Positions 1 through 11,730 of a stretch of 64,000 nucleotides of DNA are shown piece by piece (the first letter of the stretch is position 1; every line of letters starts with the position of its first letter). A model generated the notes under the pieces. That model had not been told where the DNA came from. It saw only the letters and a program-made list of their open reading frames with translations, and ran no database searches. This stretch comes from Schistocerca nitens (lineage: Eukaryota; Arthropoda; Insecta; Orthoptera; Acrididae). The position numbers and the translations under genes were made by a program. The DNA is taken from positions 708,689,389 through 708,753,388 of the forward strand of contig NC_064616.1 of the NCBI RefSeq assembly GCF_023898315.1. Reading direction: 5' to 3'.

Positions 1-486
1 TGCTTGTACAGCCCTCTCGCAGTGTCCGGAGCAAGTATGGTGGGTCTGACACACCGGTGTCAATGTGTTCTTTTTTCCATTTCCAGGAGTGTAGTTCCAT
101 GTCTATTGCACGTGTTCGGTCAGTACGCGGACGGTTAATGTTGTTTGTTAATGACGCCGGAGTTGTTGTCTCATAATGTTCCATATGTGCTCGATTGAAG
201 ACGGATCTGGTGTTCGAGGAGGCCGAGGCAACATGTTGAATCTGTAGAACATGTTGGGTTACAACAGCGGTGTGTGGGTGAGCTTTATCCTGTTGGAAAA
301 CACTCCTCGTGTGCTGCTCATAAGTGGCAGCGTAACAGTTCGAATCACCAGATTGATGTACAGTTTTGCAGTAAGGGTGCGTGAGATAACCACAAGAGTG
401 CTCCAGGTGTCACACGAAATCGCACCCCAGGCAATAACTCCTAGTGTAGGTCCAGTTTGTCTAGCACACAGGAAGGTTGGTTGCAT
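1..486 (-). mobile_element. Tc1-like transposase remnant, C-terminal half
   Basis: Reading the minus strand gives a degraded IS630/Tc1 transposase catalytic half. At 486-259 there is a stretch containing GVIAWGAISCD, which corresponds to the usual VWGAISYD block, and downstream a frame with PRTPDLSSIEHMWN, the Tc1 block that carries the third catalytic acidic residue. Frames are broken. The N-terminal side of the same copy resumes at 1225, so the element was split by the repeats at 487-1224. It is a pseudogene. The left end lies outside the window. Confidence 0.75.
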
Positions 487-864
487 ATATGAAGATGGTA
501 TCTGTTCTTTCGGACATGTCCGAAAGAACAGTTACTATCGGTAACCAGGCAGGTCTCTAGAATGAAATGATAATTAAATCAAGACCCTAAGCTGCCGACA
601 GGCGTTGATATACATCAACGGGGACAGTTGAAAATGTGTGCCCCGACCGGGACTCGAATCCGGGATCTCCTGCTTACATGGCTCTATCCATCTGAGCCAC
701 CGAGGGCACAGACGATAGTGCGACTGCAGAGATTTATCCCCTTGCACGCTTCCCGTGAGACCCACATTCCGAACTTAATGTCCACGCACTACATTCGTAG
801 TACCCCTGCCCATTACACTCATTAATCGCGGACATGTCCGAAAGAACAGATACCATCTTCATAT
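487..864. mobile_element. TIR-bounded element with perfect 36-bp ends, carrying a tRNA-like repeat
   Basis: Positions 487-522 and 829-864 are perfect 36-bp inverted copies of each other. Position 503-530 is itself a 28-bp perfect palindrome centred on ACATGT. The interior (about 555-831) carries a tRNA-derived repeat on the minus strand, with a B-box-like GGATTCGAGTCCC and an A-box-like TGGCTCAGATGG. The element interrupts a Tc1 copy at 486/1225. It encodes nothing, so it is best called a non-autonomous element or MITE. The superfamily is not recognised. Confidence 0.6.
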
Positions 865-942
865 AGTTAAGGCCACTGACCTTCTTCTTCTGTGTAGATG
901 CTCACGCATTGCCCGAACTCTTACGGAACTCTGTATGATTGT

Positions 943-1224
943 CTGCCGCGAGTAATGAGTGTAATGGTCAGCGGCACTACGAAGGTAGCGTGTGGACATT
1001 AAGTTGGAAATGTGGGTCTCACGGGGAGTGCGTGCAAGGGATAAATCCTTGCAGTCGCACTATCATCTGTGTCCCCGGTGGCTCAGATGGATGGAGCGTC
1101 TGTCATATAAGCAGGAGATCCCGGGTTCGAGTCCCGGTCGGGGCACACATTTTCAACTGTCCCCGTTGATGTATATCAAAGCCTGTCGGCAGCTTAGGGT
1201 CTTGATTTAATTTTCATTTCAGGG
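943..1224 (+). mobile_element. tRNA-like repeat, second copy in inverted orientation
   Basis: This is the same roughly 280-bp repeat found on the minus strand at 555-831, here on the plus strand. Its tRNA-like core lies at about 1072-1146: an A-box-like TGGCTCAGATGGATGGAGC, an anticodon-arm-like segment, a B box GGTTCGAGTCCC, and acceptor-like GTCCCCG paired with CGGGGCA. The anticodon loop is irregular (no T33 in a normal position) and a long conserved tail follows. I therefore treat it as a SINE-type repeat, not a tRNA gene. Confidence 0.6.
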
Positions 1225-1700
1225 CGGTTGCAGGCCCGCAACTGGTCTGATTCTAACCAAGAGGCGGCAATCACCGGCACTGAGACAAAACCAGCTTTCA
1301 TCAGAAAACACAACAAATCTCCGTGCTCTCCAATGATCTCTCGCTTGATACCAATAAAGTCGCAAATGGCGGTGGTTTGTGGTCAATGGATTGCACGCAA
1401 CAGGGCGTCTGGCTCAGAGCTGTCCTTGGAGTAACGGATTTGTAACAGTTCTTTGTGTCACCGTGGTGCCGACTGCTGCTTATATCGCTGCTGCCGATGC
1501 AGTACGATGCGCCAGAGACATACGCCAAACACGATGGTCTTCCCTCTCGGTAGTGCCACGAGGCCATCTGGAGTCTCGTCTTCATGCGATCGTACATTCT
1601 CGTGACCACTGCTGCCAACAATCATGTACAGTGGCTACATTCTAGCCAAGTATTTTTGCAGTATCGTAGAAGGAAGAATCAGCTTCTCGTAGCCCTATTA
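1225..1700 (-). mobile_element. Tc1-like transposase remnant, N-terminal and first catalytic Asp part
   Basis: The minus strand encodes a degraded Tc1 segment with the ARRPVACNPLTTNHRR block, followed by VVFSDESWFCLSA. The Asp of FSDES is the first catalytic residue of the DD34E triad. Frames shift several times. It continues in the 1-486 fragment after the insertion at 487-1224. A short stretch around 1404-1470 recurs in both arms of the large inverted repeat (near 19.87-19.94 kb and 25.56-25.62 kb). Confidence 0.7.
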
Positions 1701-1857
1701 CACGATCTCCTTCAAACTCAGTGAGGTGTTGATAACAGCGTCTTTGGCGCCTTAAAGGCATTCTTGACTAACATCAACTCACCACGTCCAATCTCAAAGA
1801 TAAATAACGCTCACGACCGTTAACAGCGTACATTTAAATCAAACGTGATTTGCATCC

Positions 1858-2150
1858 TCATAGTGGAGCTACTAGAGCCGGTCTCATGCGACCAGCTCGA
1901 AATTTTAATAGACAGTAACTTTTGTTTATGCTGCGCAATCCTTTCTTGAAGCTGCGATTTTTTTCCGTCAGTGTAGTTTCGTTAAACATTGCCATGTTAC
2001 ACGCTACAATTTGGAGCCCTCTAGCGGCAGATGGCTGCAAGTATGCAGATATGAAGAGTAAAGATGTGAAATGTTAGAAACGTTTGTTTTATTTAAAAAT
2101 CTTTAAGAGATTTCACATAAAAATTCGGAGGCATTACGTTTCAGCACGCC
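1858..2150 (-). mobile_element. possible mariner-type terminal fragment
   Basis: Non-coding sequence ends in a segment (about 2095-2150) that resembles the terminal repeat of a mariner-type element common in orthopteran genomes. This is recognition from memory, not from an internal match. No transposase domain can be read. It could equally be an unrelated MITE. Confidence 0.3.
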
Positions 2151-2240
2151 CTTGTATATGAGATAGGTGAATATATCCTCCGGCTTCAAGTGAACACGCC
2201 CTTGTATATGAGATAGGTGAAAATATCCTCCGGCTTCAAG
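2145..2240. repeat. two-copy tandem repeat, 50-bp unit
   Basis: A 50-bp unit starting CACGCCCTTG at 2145 is repeated from 2195 with one visible substitution (AATATA versus AAATAT) and ends at about 2240. The near identity suggests a recent tandem duplication. Confidence 0.85.
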
Positions 2241-2614
2241 AAAAATATGACAATTCCAATTCGAATTAAAACAGGTACTGACAGACTGTATATTACGGAA
2301 TTGTCTGTGTAATAATTCATTGTTCCAAAATATTAACATGGGTTATTTACTGAAAAATGGGAAGATTGTTAGAATTCGGCCTCGGAGAAAATTAATTGAG
2401 TTTTGGAAAAATATAGGAACACACAAGGTAGTTGTAACCCTACGACTTACCTACATTTATAGCGTTTCTGGGTTCAGATGAAGCGTTTAGCAATGTTGAC
2501 TGGGATGCACCCTTTTAAATTCTGAAGACACCAGCTATAAAACGCAGGGATCGCAAAATTATCTCTACTTTTACAGAATCTAGACTGTCGTTATAAAAAT
2601 CGATGACATGAAAA
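2241..2614. other. no recognisable feature
   Basis: AT-rich sequence with frequent stops in all frames. I see no gene, RNA or repeat boundary here. Confidence 0.5.
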
Positions 2615-3425
2615 AGACGAATTAGTTGAGAAGGGATTGAGACAGACTTGTTACCGATCCCAATGTTATTCAATCAGTACGTTGAGCAAGTAGCAAATAA
2701 ACTCAAATAGAATTTAAGTTCAAGGAGAAGAAATAGTAGCCCTAGGGTTTAACGATTACACTGTGATTTTGTCATAGACGGCAAAGAACTCGGAAGACCA
2801 GTCGAATAAGTGGATACTGTGTCGAGAAGAGGTTAAAATACGAATGCCAACAAAAGTAAAACAAGGATGGTGAGTTTATACAGAATGTAGTAAATGAGTT
2901 TTGATGTGTCAGTAGCAAAATAAATGACGATGGCAGAACAGAAGTGAATATAAACTGTCGACTGGAAATGGCAATCAGACCTTTTCTGAAAAAGAAAAAT
3001 TTATTAACATCAGATATATTAATTTTTTTCTGTAAATATTTGTCTTGGGAGTAGCCTTGTACCGAATTGGAACTTAGATGATAAGCAATGCAGACAAAAA
3101 GAGAAGAGAAGCTTTTTGAATGTGTGCCACAAAAGAATGCTGAAGATTAAATGGGCAGATCGGGTAACTAATGGGGAGTTACTGATTCGAATCTAGGAGG
3201 AAAGAAACATATGGCACAAATTGAAAAAAGAAGGGATCGGTCGATAGACTCATCCTGAGGCGTAAAGGAGTAGTACATTTGGTAATCGACCGAAGAGACT
3301 GCGATTGGGGAAAGAGGGGAGGGGCAAAAATTGTAGAGGGAGGCAAAGGGTAACTAGTTGTGCAGATATGAAAAACCCGTACCGCCTAGATTATCGTGGA
3401 GAGCTTCATAATTGAGGCGAGTGCG
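2615..3425 (+). mobile_element. degenerate LINE copy (same family as 60.4-61.8 kb)
   Basis: This aligns by eye to the LINE at 60362-61802. Shared segments include the RQGC-type motif B region near 2630-2680, the segment around 3125-3260 (AGAATGCTGAAGATTAAATG, then the C-terminal zinc-finger-like region), and the 3' part near 3350-3410. Every frame is interrupted by stops and indels. It is an old, dead copy of a non-LTR retrotransposon. Confidence 0.75.
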
Positions 3426-4020
3426 CCTTAAGTGCAATGTTAATGCCCAAAGAGGCAATATTAATGCCCAAAGCGGCATATGGCTTGAATCTCAACGATA
3501 ATCATCAATGGGGTCGTAATATCCAACGTACCATGTACAAGTCGTTCCAAAATCAATGGTATCCATACAATCGTATTTTGTTCAGTATTGTGCGGCTTAA
3601 CGTGTTCTCTTACTACTAAATGGTTAGGGACGATATTTGGTCTCTTTCATCCCGTAACAGCCTTAGGGGCAAATGGAACCGTTTTCAATCGTGAGATTCG
3701 CACGGACCACGTCCGGTCGGATTGCAACACCTTCTGCCACTTAGCAGTCGCATACGTGAAGCATGGCAAGTCACTTCTGGCCATTGCAAAAGTCATTCTT
3801 GACAGACTAACAATATAGCCTCATAGCCCGAGGTTCTAGCGCAGTGCTCTCGATGTGAGCCTAGTGGTTACAGAGAAATCTTCAGTTTGAATTTTCACCC
3901 ATTATACTGGAACAGACACAATCTTGAGACTCAAATGAAACTTCTGGCACATATGCCGGGAAAAATTATCAGACTTTTACAACTTCCCACGAAGATTATC
4001 TGTTCAACAGGTGATGCATG
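3426..4020. other. unassigned sequence with a short imperfect tandem
   Basis: About 3437-3478 contains an imperfect two-copy repeat of a 23-bp unit (TTAATGCCCAAAG). The rest holds only short ORFs (60-76 codons) with no recognisable domain. I see no supported gene. Confidence 0.4.
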
Positions 4021-4030
4021 TCATTCATCT

Positions 4031-4226
4031 GCCGGCCGTAATGGCCGAGCGGTTCTAGGCGCTACAGTCTGGTGCCGCGCGACCGCTACGGTCGCAGGTT
4101 CGAATCCTGCCTCGGGCATGGATGTGTGTGATGTCCTTAGGATAGTTAGTTAGGTTTAAGTAGTTCTAAGTTCTAGGGGACTGATGACCTCAGCAGTTAA
4201 GTCCCATAGCGCTCAGAGCCATTTTT
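4031..4226 (+). mobile_element. tRNA-derived SINE, family A, full length
   Basis: The head is tRNA-like: A box GGCCGAGCGGTT, B box GGTTCGAATCC. The tail ends in CTCAGAGCCATTT. The target-site duplication TCATTCATCT is at 4021-4030 and 4227-4236. Family A is the commonest repeat of the window. Confidence 0.95.
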
Positions 4227-4236
4227 TCATTCATCT

Positions 4237-5560
4237 GTGTATACAATTAAAAAGTGTCTTTTGATAATTATCTTTCGTTTAGCTTCTTACCGTAAGAATG
4301 GTATGTGAAGACAGTTCAATGAGATAAAAATGATATTCACACGCTACACGAACTAGAAACAGTAGAGGGCTACCAAGCGAGATGGTACAGTTAATATTCT
4401 GGACTCCTATTCGAGAGGAGTAGGACTGATACCCTCATGCGACCGTCGTGATCAGAGGTTTCCATTTTCTTGAGGTACTTCAGGCGTTTGCCTAAATGTT
4501 TACTTATACATACTATGACAACTTCATCTCTAATGAGCTAAACGAGATGTAAATTTCTAACCTTGTTTTGAAAACTGAGTCTCGATATTTACATGTGCTC
4601 ATACGGCAATACCTCAGTGAACTACTACGCTTATGATCCAGAGAAGATTTTTTGAGAGTATGAAAAAATTCTTGATACCTAAAAACAACCTATTAAAAAA
4701 AGAACACAGCGCGAAAATTTCATTAGACACTAACACAACTGTAATGTGCTACTATCTACTAACAAGTTTATTACGAGTACTTGCAGAAGCTATGTATGTC
4801 CTATGTGTTCTTCGATAGACAGTGGCACTCAGCTGTTTTGTAACAGACGAGTGCACGAGGTGTTGGACAAAGATTAACGAATGAACGTAAAGTGTTCCTC
4901 TTCCACAGCTTTCTATGCTTTCACCTCCAAGTGTTAATAAACGAGCAAGCTAGTGTACACGCCACACTTAATGCTTGCACAATCTCGCGCCAACAGCTTT
5001 ACGCAGCAGAATCATGGGCAGTGTTTCACACAGCTCTCATTTGTGGGGTTTTGTGCTAAAAGAAGTGGCATGTAACCTTCCCATGCTACGAGATTCTAGA
5101 ATACTTCTTCCAGAAAAATCAGAGAGTGAGAAGCCTGTCCAGGCTTTAAAGATCAAATTGCAGTTCACTGGGTAGACTTGGGTTTTTCTTTTTTATCCAC
5201 TCTTGCTAGTATCAGACATTGCAAACAGGGGTTTTCTTCTCATGGGGTAATGGCTATTAGATAAGCTCCAACCCACAGAGCTAAGGAAAGGTAGACACAA
5301 ATTTTATTATCATACAAGCAAACTGCATAAGCTCCTGTTCACAGAAACCATGCTCTCATATTCGGCAAATGTTGCTTCCGTGAACGTCGAGTAAGTCACA
5401 GAAAGAGACAGAAGGCATAAATGTTCTAAAATATGCAAAACTTACGTTTCACCTAGTCATGGTTAATTAACCAGCGTAATGTAATTGAAATAAAAAGGAA
5501 TCTGTTAGTATTTATGAATGTAATGTGAAGTGTAATTGTCCAATAACATTTCATCGGCAT
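4237..5560. other. unassigned AT-rich stretch
   Basis: Short ORFs only (about 60-66 codons) without domain or splice support. No repeat family of the window is evident. Confidence 0.4.
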
Positions 5561-7325
5561 CCAAAGGTTGGTTGGTTGGTTCGGAGTTAAGGGACTAAAG
5601 AGACGTAACCAGTCCCTTGGCTTGCAGAGAATAACGCTGAAAGCTAGACGCAAATTGAATCACTTGCTGAGACTCGGCCTTTTCGGAGTTTGTGTCTGAA
5701 ACGAAACATGCTATACTTCTACGCATACAGCGTAGGAGCGGAAATCTTCACCTACTCAGGTTCAAATTGTATGTATCCACTGACCAGTCAGGCAAGGTAC
5801 TGCATTGAGAAGTCGCCGGAGTATAGTTTCAGTTCTCGGTCTGTCTTATCATCTAATTCTTCTTTTCTTCATCTCTATTGCAGAAGTTTCGCTGGGAAGC
5901 CCTTACACATCCTTCATACAGTCTCGATCTCCCCCGCCCCCCTCCCCCATGAGATTCCCATATTTTTGGAGCCCCGCAGAAAGACGTTCGTGGCCGTCGA
6001 TTTCGTTCCGACGAAGAGTAGGCAATCACAATCATTTTCCCATTAGGGAACTGACCGTCTTGTCTCACAGTGGGATACATGTATTAACGGCTATGGCGAT
6101 TACTTTTGAAATAATTAACAGTTTACTTACTTTTTTCCATTTGTCTCGCTTTCATTTGACTCGCCCTGGTATAACTCTTAGAGAGAAGCAACGGGTGGGT
6201 GATGGATTTATTAATTTAGAGGATAAAGTGAGCAGTAGGTGTGGTATTGGTCAAAGAGACAAAGTGAAATGAGTGCTATATGACAGACTGTTCGAGAAAT
6301 GTACAGGGGTCTAAGGATAGGGAATAGTCCCCAGATCAAGCTATAGCTATAGAATCGATCTGTTTATTCAATTTACTAGTTACATGAACACATGAAATTC
6401 AGCCAAAAACCCAATGTTTCGTGACGTTATTTGTAAATAGTTACGTAATGTGACAGAATTCGTACCTAGTAGGAGTTTGCAGCGATCAGGTACATATTTC
6501 AAGGACATTTGTTTGGTTTTGAACTATTCGATCGATGAAAATAACGGTGTATCATGTTTTAAATCATATGGGCAAGAGTTACATCAGACGCCGTATGCCA
6601 GTACATTGAATTGTAACTAAAGTGAATCCTCTTGTATATCTAATGTATAGCTTCGCTTAACGTTAGTGTTGGTTTGAACACACGCATTCCATTCTTGACA
6701 TGGTCGCACTGAAGATTGTATGCCCTTGGCCACATACGACCTTCAGACCAAATTATCCAGACGGATGCAAGAGGATATAGTGCTTTAACGGGGACTCATA
6801 ACCAAGGTAGGATCGCGAAATATAAAAGAAGCGATAATTAACGGGAAAAACCCTATGTCTGGTTGAAGATTGAACCTCTGACTTTCAAATTTGTCATCTG
6901 ACGCTTATACACTTCTCTGATCTTTCATGGAAACTTTTCTTCCATGGTCAATGCTTCTCGACCCGAGTATGAAATCTTTTCCCATGTACGTAATTTTCTT
7001 CCGTCCTAAAGTAACAGAAATTTCTTCTTACATAAAAATAATCTGCATCGTAAAGTACATAGAAAAGCAATCACATACAAACAAGCTTGCCTGCGTCCAC
7101 ACACATATTTTCTCTTCACAAGCGAAACCTTCCTTCATTCAATCTTTCAATCCCAATTTGCGCTCACTTGAACGCCTTCCGCGACTAGCTTCTCGCTGCG
7201 TGTTGCCTTAGTGGCACCACCAGTTACATGCTGAATTGATAAAGTCATACAAGGAAAGGAAGATTAGGGTTTGAAGTCTAGTCAGCTACAAGCTCATTAG
7301 AGACGGAGCACATGGTAAAGATGAA
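5561..7325. other. unassigned stretch with an unsupported 155-codon ORF
   Basis: A GGTTGGTTGGTTGG start near 5569 resembles the tail of SINE family B but soon diverges. An open frame of 155 codons at 5805-6272 has no recognisable domain, has normal genomic composition and overlaps other open frames, so I do not call it a gene. The rest is AT-rich and featureless. Confidence 0.35.
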
Positions 7326-7329
7326 GGAT

Positions 7330-7455
7330 AGGAAGTAAATCCGCCTTAAGCGTTTCCGGGAAACCATGCAAACCTTAAATCTGGCTGCCAGTTCGAGGAT
7401 TTGAACCGTTGTTATCCCGAATGGAAGTCCAGTATGTTAGCACTGTGTCACCTCG
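7330..7455 (-). mobile_element. SINE family B remnant
   Basis: Matches part of the SINE at 12526-12735: a GTTTCCGGGAAACC block, then a GATTTGAACCGTTGTTATCCCGAATG block that holds the reverse complement of the B box. It is degenerate and has no visible duplication. Confidence 0.55.
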
Positions 7456-7959
7456 TTTGAAAAATGAAATAAAAGCCCACCTGCCTCTAGAGCAGCTAAA
7501 TTAAAAAAAAAAACTGGAAATGTTTCGTAGCATTAGAATTGTAAATCTTCATTAGTCGATTATGCTCCTCTGCGAACATTATCTGTAAGTTTGGGGATTT
7601 ACAGAGATCTTATATTGCCAGACAAGCCATACGTAGCGGTTGTTTGTTCGATGGGTACAAATACCAGTCAGGTTGGCGCATGTATGTAATATGTGTGGTG
7701 TGCGGAGGAGTTCTGTTTACTGCTGAAAATTTCTTCGATGTCAAGTTTCACTTACACGTTTGGTCTCCACAGACGAACACGGAGAGACGGAGGCAAGTAA
7801 ATCAAATATACCAAAACTGAGATGAAGGCCATAGCTTGAGCTAATATATGCGCTCCGCTGTGATGTCTTCCTACCAAGCCATCCACAAACTAGTTTCCAA
7901 GACAGAGTTAACGACGTTGAGCTCTTTGATATTACAGGCCATGGTTTCTTTTCCCTGTA
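7456..7959. other. no recognisable feature
   Basis: Sequence between two SINEs with a short A-run near 7503. No supported coding or RNA feature. Confidence 0.4.
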
Positions 7960-7971
7960 TTGAATAAGGTT

Positions 7972-8174
7972 GGCCAGCCGGAGTGGCCGAGCGGCTCTAG
8001 GCGCTTCAATCTGGAACCGCACGACCGCTACGGTCGCAGGTTCTAATCCTGCCTCGGGCATGGATGTGTGTGACGTCCTTAGGTCAGTTAGGTTTAAGTA
8101 GTTCTAAGTTCTAGGGGACTAATGACCTCAGATGTTAAGTCCCATAGTGCTCAGAGCCATTTGAACTATTTGAT
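7972..8174 (+). mobile_element. tRNA-derived SINE, family A
   Basis: Head, B box and tail are as in the other family A copies. The target-site duplication TTGAATAAGGTT is at 7960-7971 and 8175-8186. Confidence 0.95.
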
Positions 8175-8397
8175 TTGAATAAGGTTGAGGATTTCATGTT
8201 AAAGCGCCATCAAAACTGAGCCACTTTGTCTCGTGGATCGTTTCGGATATAGAGCATGGTGTATGAAAGGTCAGGGTTTACTGAGACGAGGTTGATCTGT
8301 GGAATCTCGTCATAAGGATTGACATATGAAACAGACGTTCCCTTATGCTAACGTGATTATCACAGAGCATTTTGAACGTCCACTTGATGTGCAGGGA

Positions 8398-9590
8398 TTA
8401 AACAGAAATATGTAACCACCGCGACAAATGAACATAAATGGAGGTGCAAGCCAAGCCTACAGGTTGCGCTGTTGTGTTTGACCACGATAGACAATAGTAT
8501 AGTGTCCTCAATACGTTGCAAACGCCAGTCGTGGTCAGAACAGAGTTAACTGAATTCGAACGTGGACAAATTATTAGTGCTCGTATGGTAAGTACTTCCA
8601 CAACCAAGTAGCCGAGTTGTTTGGTGTTTCAAGAGGCACTGAATCGCAGACTTATACCGCATACCGGGAAAGTTGAAAAACATCATCTGATAAGTCACAG
8701 CCGGCCGCTGTGACCGAGAGGTTCAGGCGCGTCAATCCGAAACCGCGCTGCTGCTACTGTCGCAGGTTCGAATCCTGCCTCGGGCATGGATGTGTGTTAT
8801 GTCCTTAGGTTAGTTAGGTTTAAGTAGTACTAAGTCTAGGGGACTGATGACCTCAAACGTTAAGTCCCATAGTGTTTAGAGCCATTTGAACCATTTTGAT
8901 AAGTCACAAGTTGGGCGAAATTGTGTTGAATGATCGTGATAGTCGGTCATAGAAGAGGACTGTGACGAAAAATAAGAGGTCGACAGTTGCAACAGAGACT
9001 GCAGAACTGAATGTCGCGCTAGCGAAATCCGAAAAAACTCATCAGCAATGCGCATGCCCGTAATAAGAAAACGTGGTGCCAAAGCCATAAAACCAGGACT
9101 GTGGAGCAATGGAAGAAAGTCATTTGGTCAGATGAGTCTTGTTTCGCACAATTTTCAACAGCTGGCCGAGTTATCGTCCCAAGACTGAAACATGGCGGGG
9201 GTTCGGTGATGATTTGGACAGCCATATTGTGGTATTCCATGGGCGCCATGGTCACTCTGCAAGGTCGCATTACTGCCGAGTATTATGTGACTATTTTGGC
9301 TGATTAGGTCCATCCCATGGTACAGTGTTTGTTCCATAGTGGTGATGCTGTATTTCAAAACAACATGGTCCCTGCTCACACAGCTCGATCGTCAGGACTG
9401 GTTCCGTGAGCACGATGACGAATTATCGCATTTGCCCTGCCCACCACAGTGATAAGATCATCGTTACGGGAACCACCATTATTTTGTTCGAAGAATGTTG
9501 TAAGATTCCCTTGAAAACCATGCAGGACCAATACTAATCCATTCCGAGAAGAGTGGAAGCTGTTTTTAATGACACCGTGTTTCCTAGACC
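8398..9590 (+). mobile_element. degenerate Tc1-like transposon interrupted by a SINE
   Basis: The plus strand encodes a broken Tc1 transposase. An N-terminal helix-turn-helix-like segment lies near 8540-8690. Then come QWKKVIWSDESCF (about 9103-9145, first catalytic Asp), GGGSVMIWTAI (about 9197-9230), and a decayed QNNMVPAHTA block near 9357-9385 where the second Asp has become Asn. A SINE with a 12-bp target duplication splits the coding region at 8700-8896. Terminal repeats were not located, so the ends are approximate. Confidence 0.75.
8700..8896 (+). mobile_element. tRNA-derived SINE, family A, inside a Tc1
   Basis: Family A head and tail are present. The target-site duplication TGATAAGTCACA is at 8688-8699 and 8897-8908, both within the Tc1 copy, so the SINE arrived after the transposon. 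Confidence 0.95.
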
Positions 9591-10360
9591 GTATTAGGCA
9601 CGGTAATGTGTTGTGTTTTCGGTTTTTTCCAACTCTTGTCTGTTTCCTGACAGTGAGTCCATATATTGCAATAAAATATTCTCTGGTTTCTTGTCGTCTC
9701 AGTTCGCAGTGTGTCTGCTACCTTTGTCATGCGGTAAAAATCCGAGAAGATTTTGTCGACTGACACCCCGAGGGAACGTAAATTTGATGTATAGCTCGTA
9801 TATTCTTGACTTCTAATCAACTCACACTACATGGTAAAGCAATGGTTTTTTAAGGGGTTTCAAGAGGCTTGCCCACTAAATGTACCAGCACTCCGCGATG
9901 AGAATGCCATTTGCGGTCTTGTTAGTTATGAGCAATCCATTCGCGATGTGGTATAGATTTGTAAAGACGCAGGGTTCAATATGATTTACTTTTGGCAGGC
10001 GATGCGCCGTCCTCATACGATCCGCTCGAATCGTATTAACTTTCCTCTCGTAACTGAGTTTAGTTAGTCAAAACTGACACGAAAGTCGCCTAAAACACGC
10101 TGTCGTATCGCCATTCCACTACTGAGATGGCAGTATGGGCAGAAACCGAAAACCAATAAATGGAAAAAATCTTGAAGTTTGCATTTAAAAGCGCCATTAG
10201 TCGTAAATCCCACGAACGTAACCACCGAATCACCCTATTTATGACAAGATAGAGAATTAAACGCTAACCTTTGTGCAATACATGGTATTTTATATGATTC
10301 ATTAACCAGTGTATCAAACAGAAGCATTGAATTTTATCACGGCCTTCGGAAGCAAACAAT
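9591..10360. other. unassigned stretch between two Tc1 elements
   Basis: The first part may be the non-coding end of the Tc1 at 8398-9590. Only overlapping short ORFs are present. No supported gene. Confidence 0.35.
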
Positions 10361-10362
10361 TA

Positions 10363-11728
10363 TACGCAGATCAAAACAAGTTTTGCATCACCTCGTTTCC
10401 GAAAGTTCGAGAACCTGTACAGAAAATTGGAATGGAGATCAACATGAACATCATTTCCGCCCGTTTTACTGTTCATAAAAACCACACATTGCATCTTGTA
10501 CCACCATACAGCGAGACCTTCAGAGGTGGTGGTCCAGATTGCTGTACACACAGGTACTTCTAATACCCAGTAGCACGTCCTCTTCCATTGATGGATGCCT
10601 GTATTCGTCATGGCATACTATCCACAAGTTCATCAAGGCACTGTTGGTCCAGATTGTCCCACTACTCAAAGCGATTCGGCGTAGATCCCACAGAGTGGTT
10701 GGTGGGTCACGTCGTCCATAAACAGCCCTTTTCAATCTATCCCAGGCATGTTCAATATGGTTCATGTCTGGGGAGCATGCTGGCCACTCTAGTCGAGCGA
10801 TGTCGTTATCCTGAAGGAAGTCATTCACAAGATGTGTACGATGGGGGCGTGAATTGTCTTCCATGAAGACGCCAGTATGTTGCCGATATGGTTGCACTAT
10901 CGATCGTAGGATGGTATTCACGTATCGTACAGCCGTTACGGCGCCTTCCATGACCACCAGCGGCGTACGTCGGCCCCACGTAATGCCACCCAAAAACAGA
11001 AGGGAACCTTCACCTTGCTGTACTCGCTGGACAGTGTGTCTAAGGCGTTCAGCCTGACCGGGTTGCCTCCAAACACGTCTCTGACGATTGTCCCGTTGAA
11101 GGCATATGGGACACTCATCGATGAAGAGAACGTGATGCCAATCCTGAGCGGTCCATTCGGCATGTTGTTGGGCCCATCTGTGCCGCCCTGCATGGTGTCG
11201 TGGTTGCAAAGATGGACCTCGCCATGAACGTCGGGAGTTAAGCTGGGCATAATGCAGCCTATTGCGCACAGTTTGAGTCGTAACAACTGCAGTAGTAGCC
11301 CTTGGGTGGCCTGAGCGACGCATGTCATCGACAATTACTGTCTCTCTGTAGCTCCTCCATGTCCGAACAACATCGCTCTGGTTCACTCCGAGACGCCTGG
11401 ACACTTCCCTTGCTGAGACACCTTCTTGGCACAAAGTAACAATGCGGACGCGATCGAACCGCGGTATTGACCGTCTAGGCATGATTGAACTATAGACAAT
11501 ACGAACCGTGCACCTCCTTTCTGGTGGAATGACTGGAACTGATCGGCTGTAGGACCCCCTTCGTCTAATAGGCGCTGCTCATGCATGGTTGTTTACATCT
11601 TTGGGAGGGTTTAGAGACATCTCTGAACAGTCAAAGGGACTGTGTCTGCGATACAATATCTACAGTCAATGTCTGTCTTCAAGAGTTCTGGGAACCAGGG
11701 TGATGCAAAACTTTTTTTGGTGTTTGTA
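10363..11728 (-). mobile_element. Tc1-like (DD34E) transposon with both terminal repeats
   Basis: A 1366-bp element. The ends share AGTTTTGCATCACC in inverted orientation (near 10379-10392 and 11699-11712) and sit between TA dinucleotides (10361-10362 and 11729-11730), as expected for Tc1/mariner insertion. It contains one long transposase frame on the minus strand. The outermost bases of the two repeats diverge, so the exact ends are inferred from the TA positions. Confidence 0.85.
10520..11482 (-). pseudogene. Tc1-family transposase, 320-codon ORF with damaged C-terminus
   Basis: This would be the DNA-cutting and joining enzyme of the surrounding element. Residues 1-45 form the helix-turn-helix (ARE-SRRLGVNQSDV). 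The catalytic triad is Asp122 (LFIDEC), Asp209 (MEDNSRPH) and Glu244 (HIEHAWD), with 34 residues between the last two, which is the DD34E signature. The start ATG at 11482 precedes MPRRSIPRFD, a normal Tc1 N-terminus. Two lesions are visible. The linker after residue 67 is shorter than in relatives, and from about residue 271 the frame shifts, so the usual C-terminal stretch is read in another frame. The catalytic core is open, but the protein is probably not functional. Confidence 0.8.
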
Positions 11729-11730
11729 TA

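Noticed and set aside
4031-4120. tRNA gene suggested by A and B boxes (and at some twenty similar places)
   Set aside because: Each tRNA-like head is followed by the same 100-bp tail and flanked by target-site duplications, and the anticodon and acceptor stems are degenerate. These are SINE heads.
5805-6272. 155-codon ORF as a gene
   Set aside because: No domain, no splice signals of note, no coding-like composition, and overlapping open frames on both strands.
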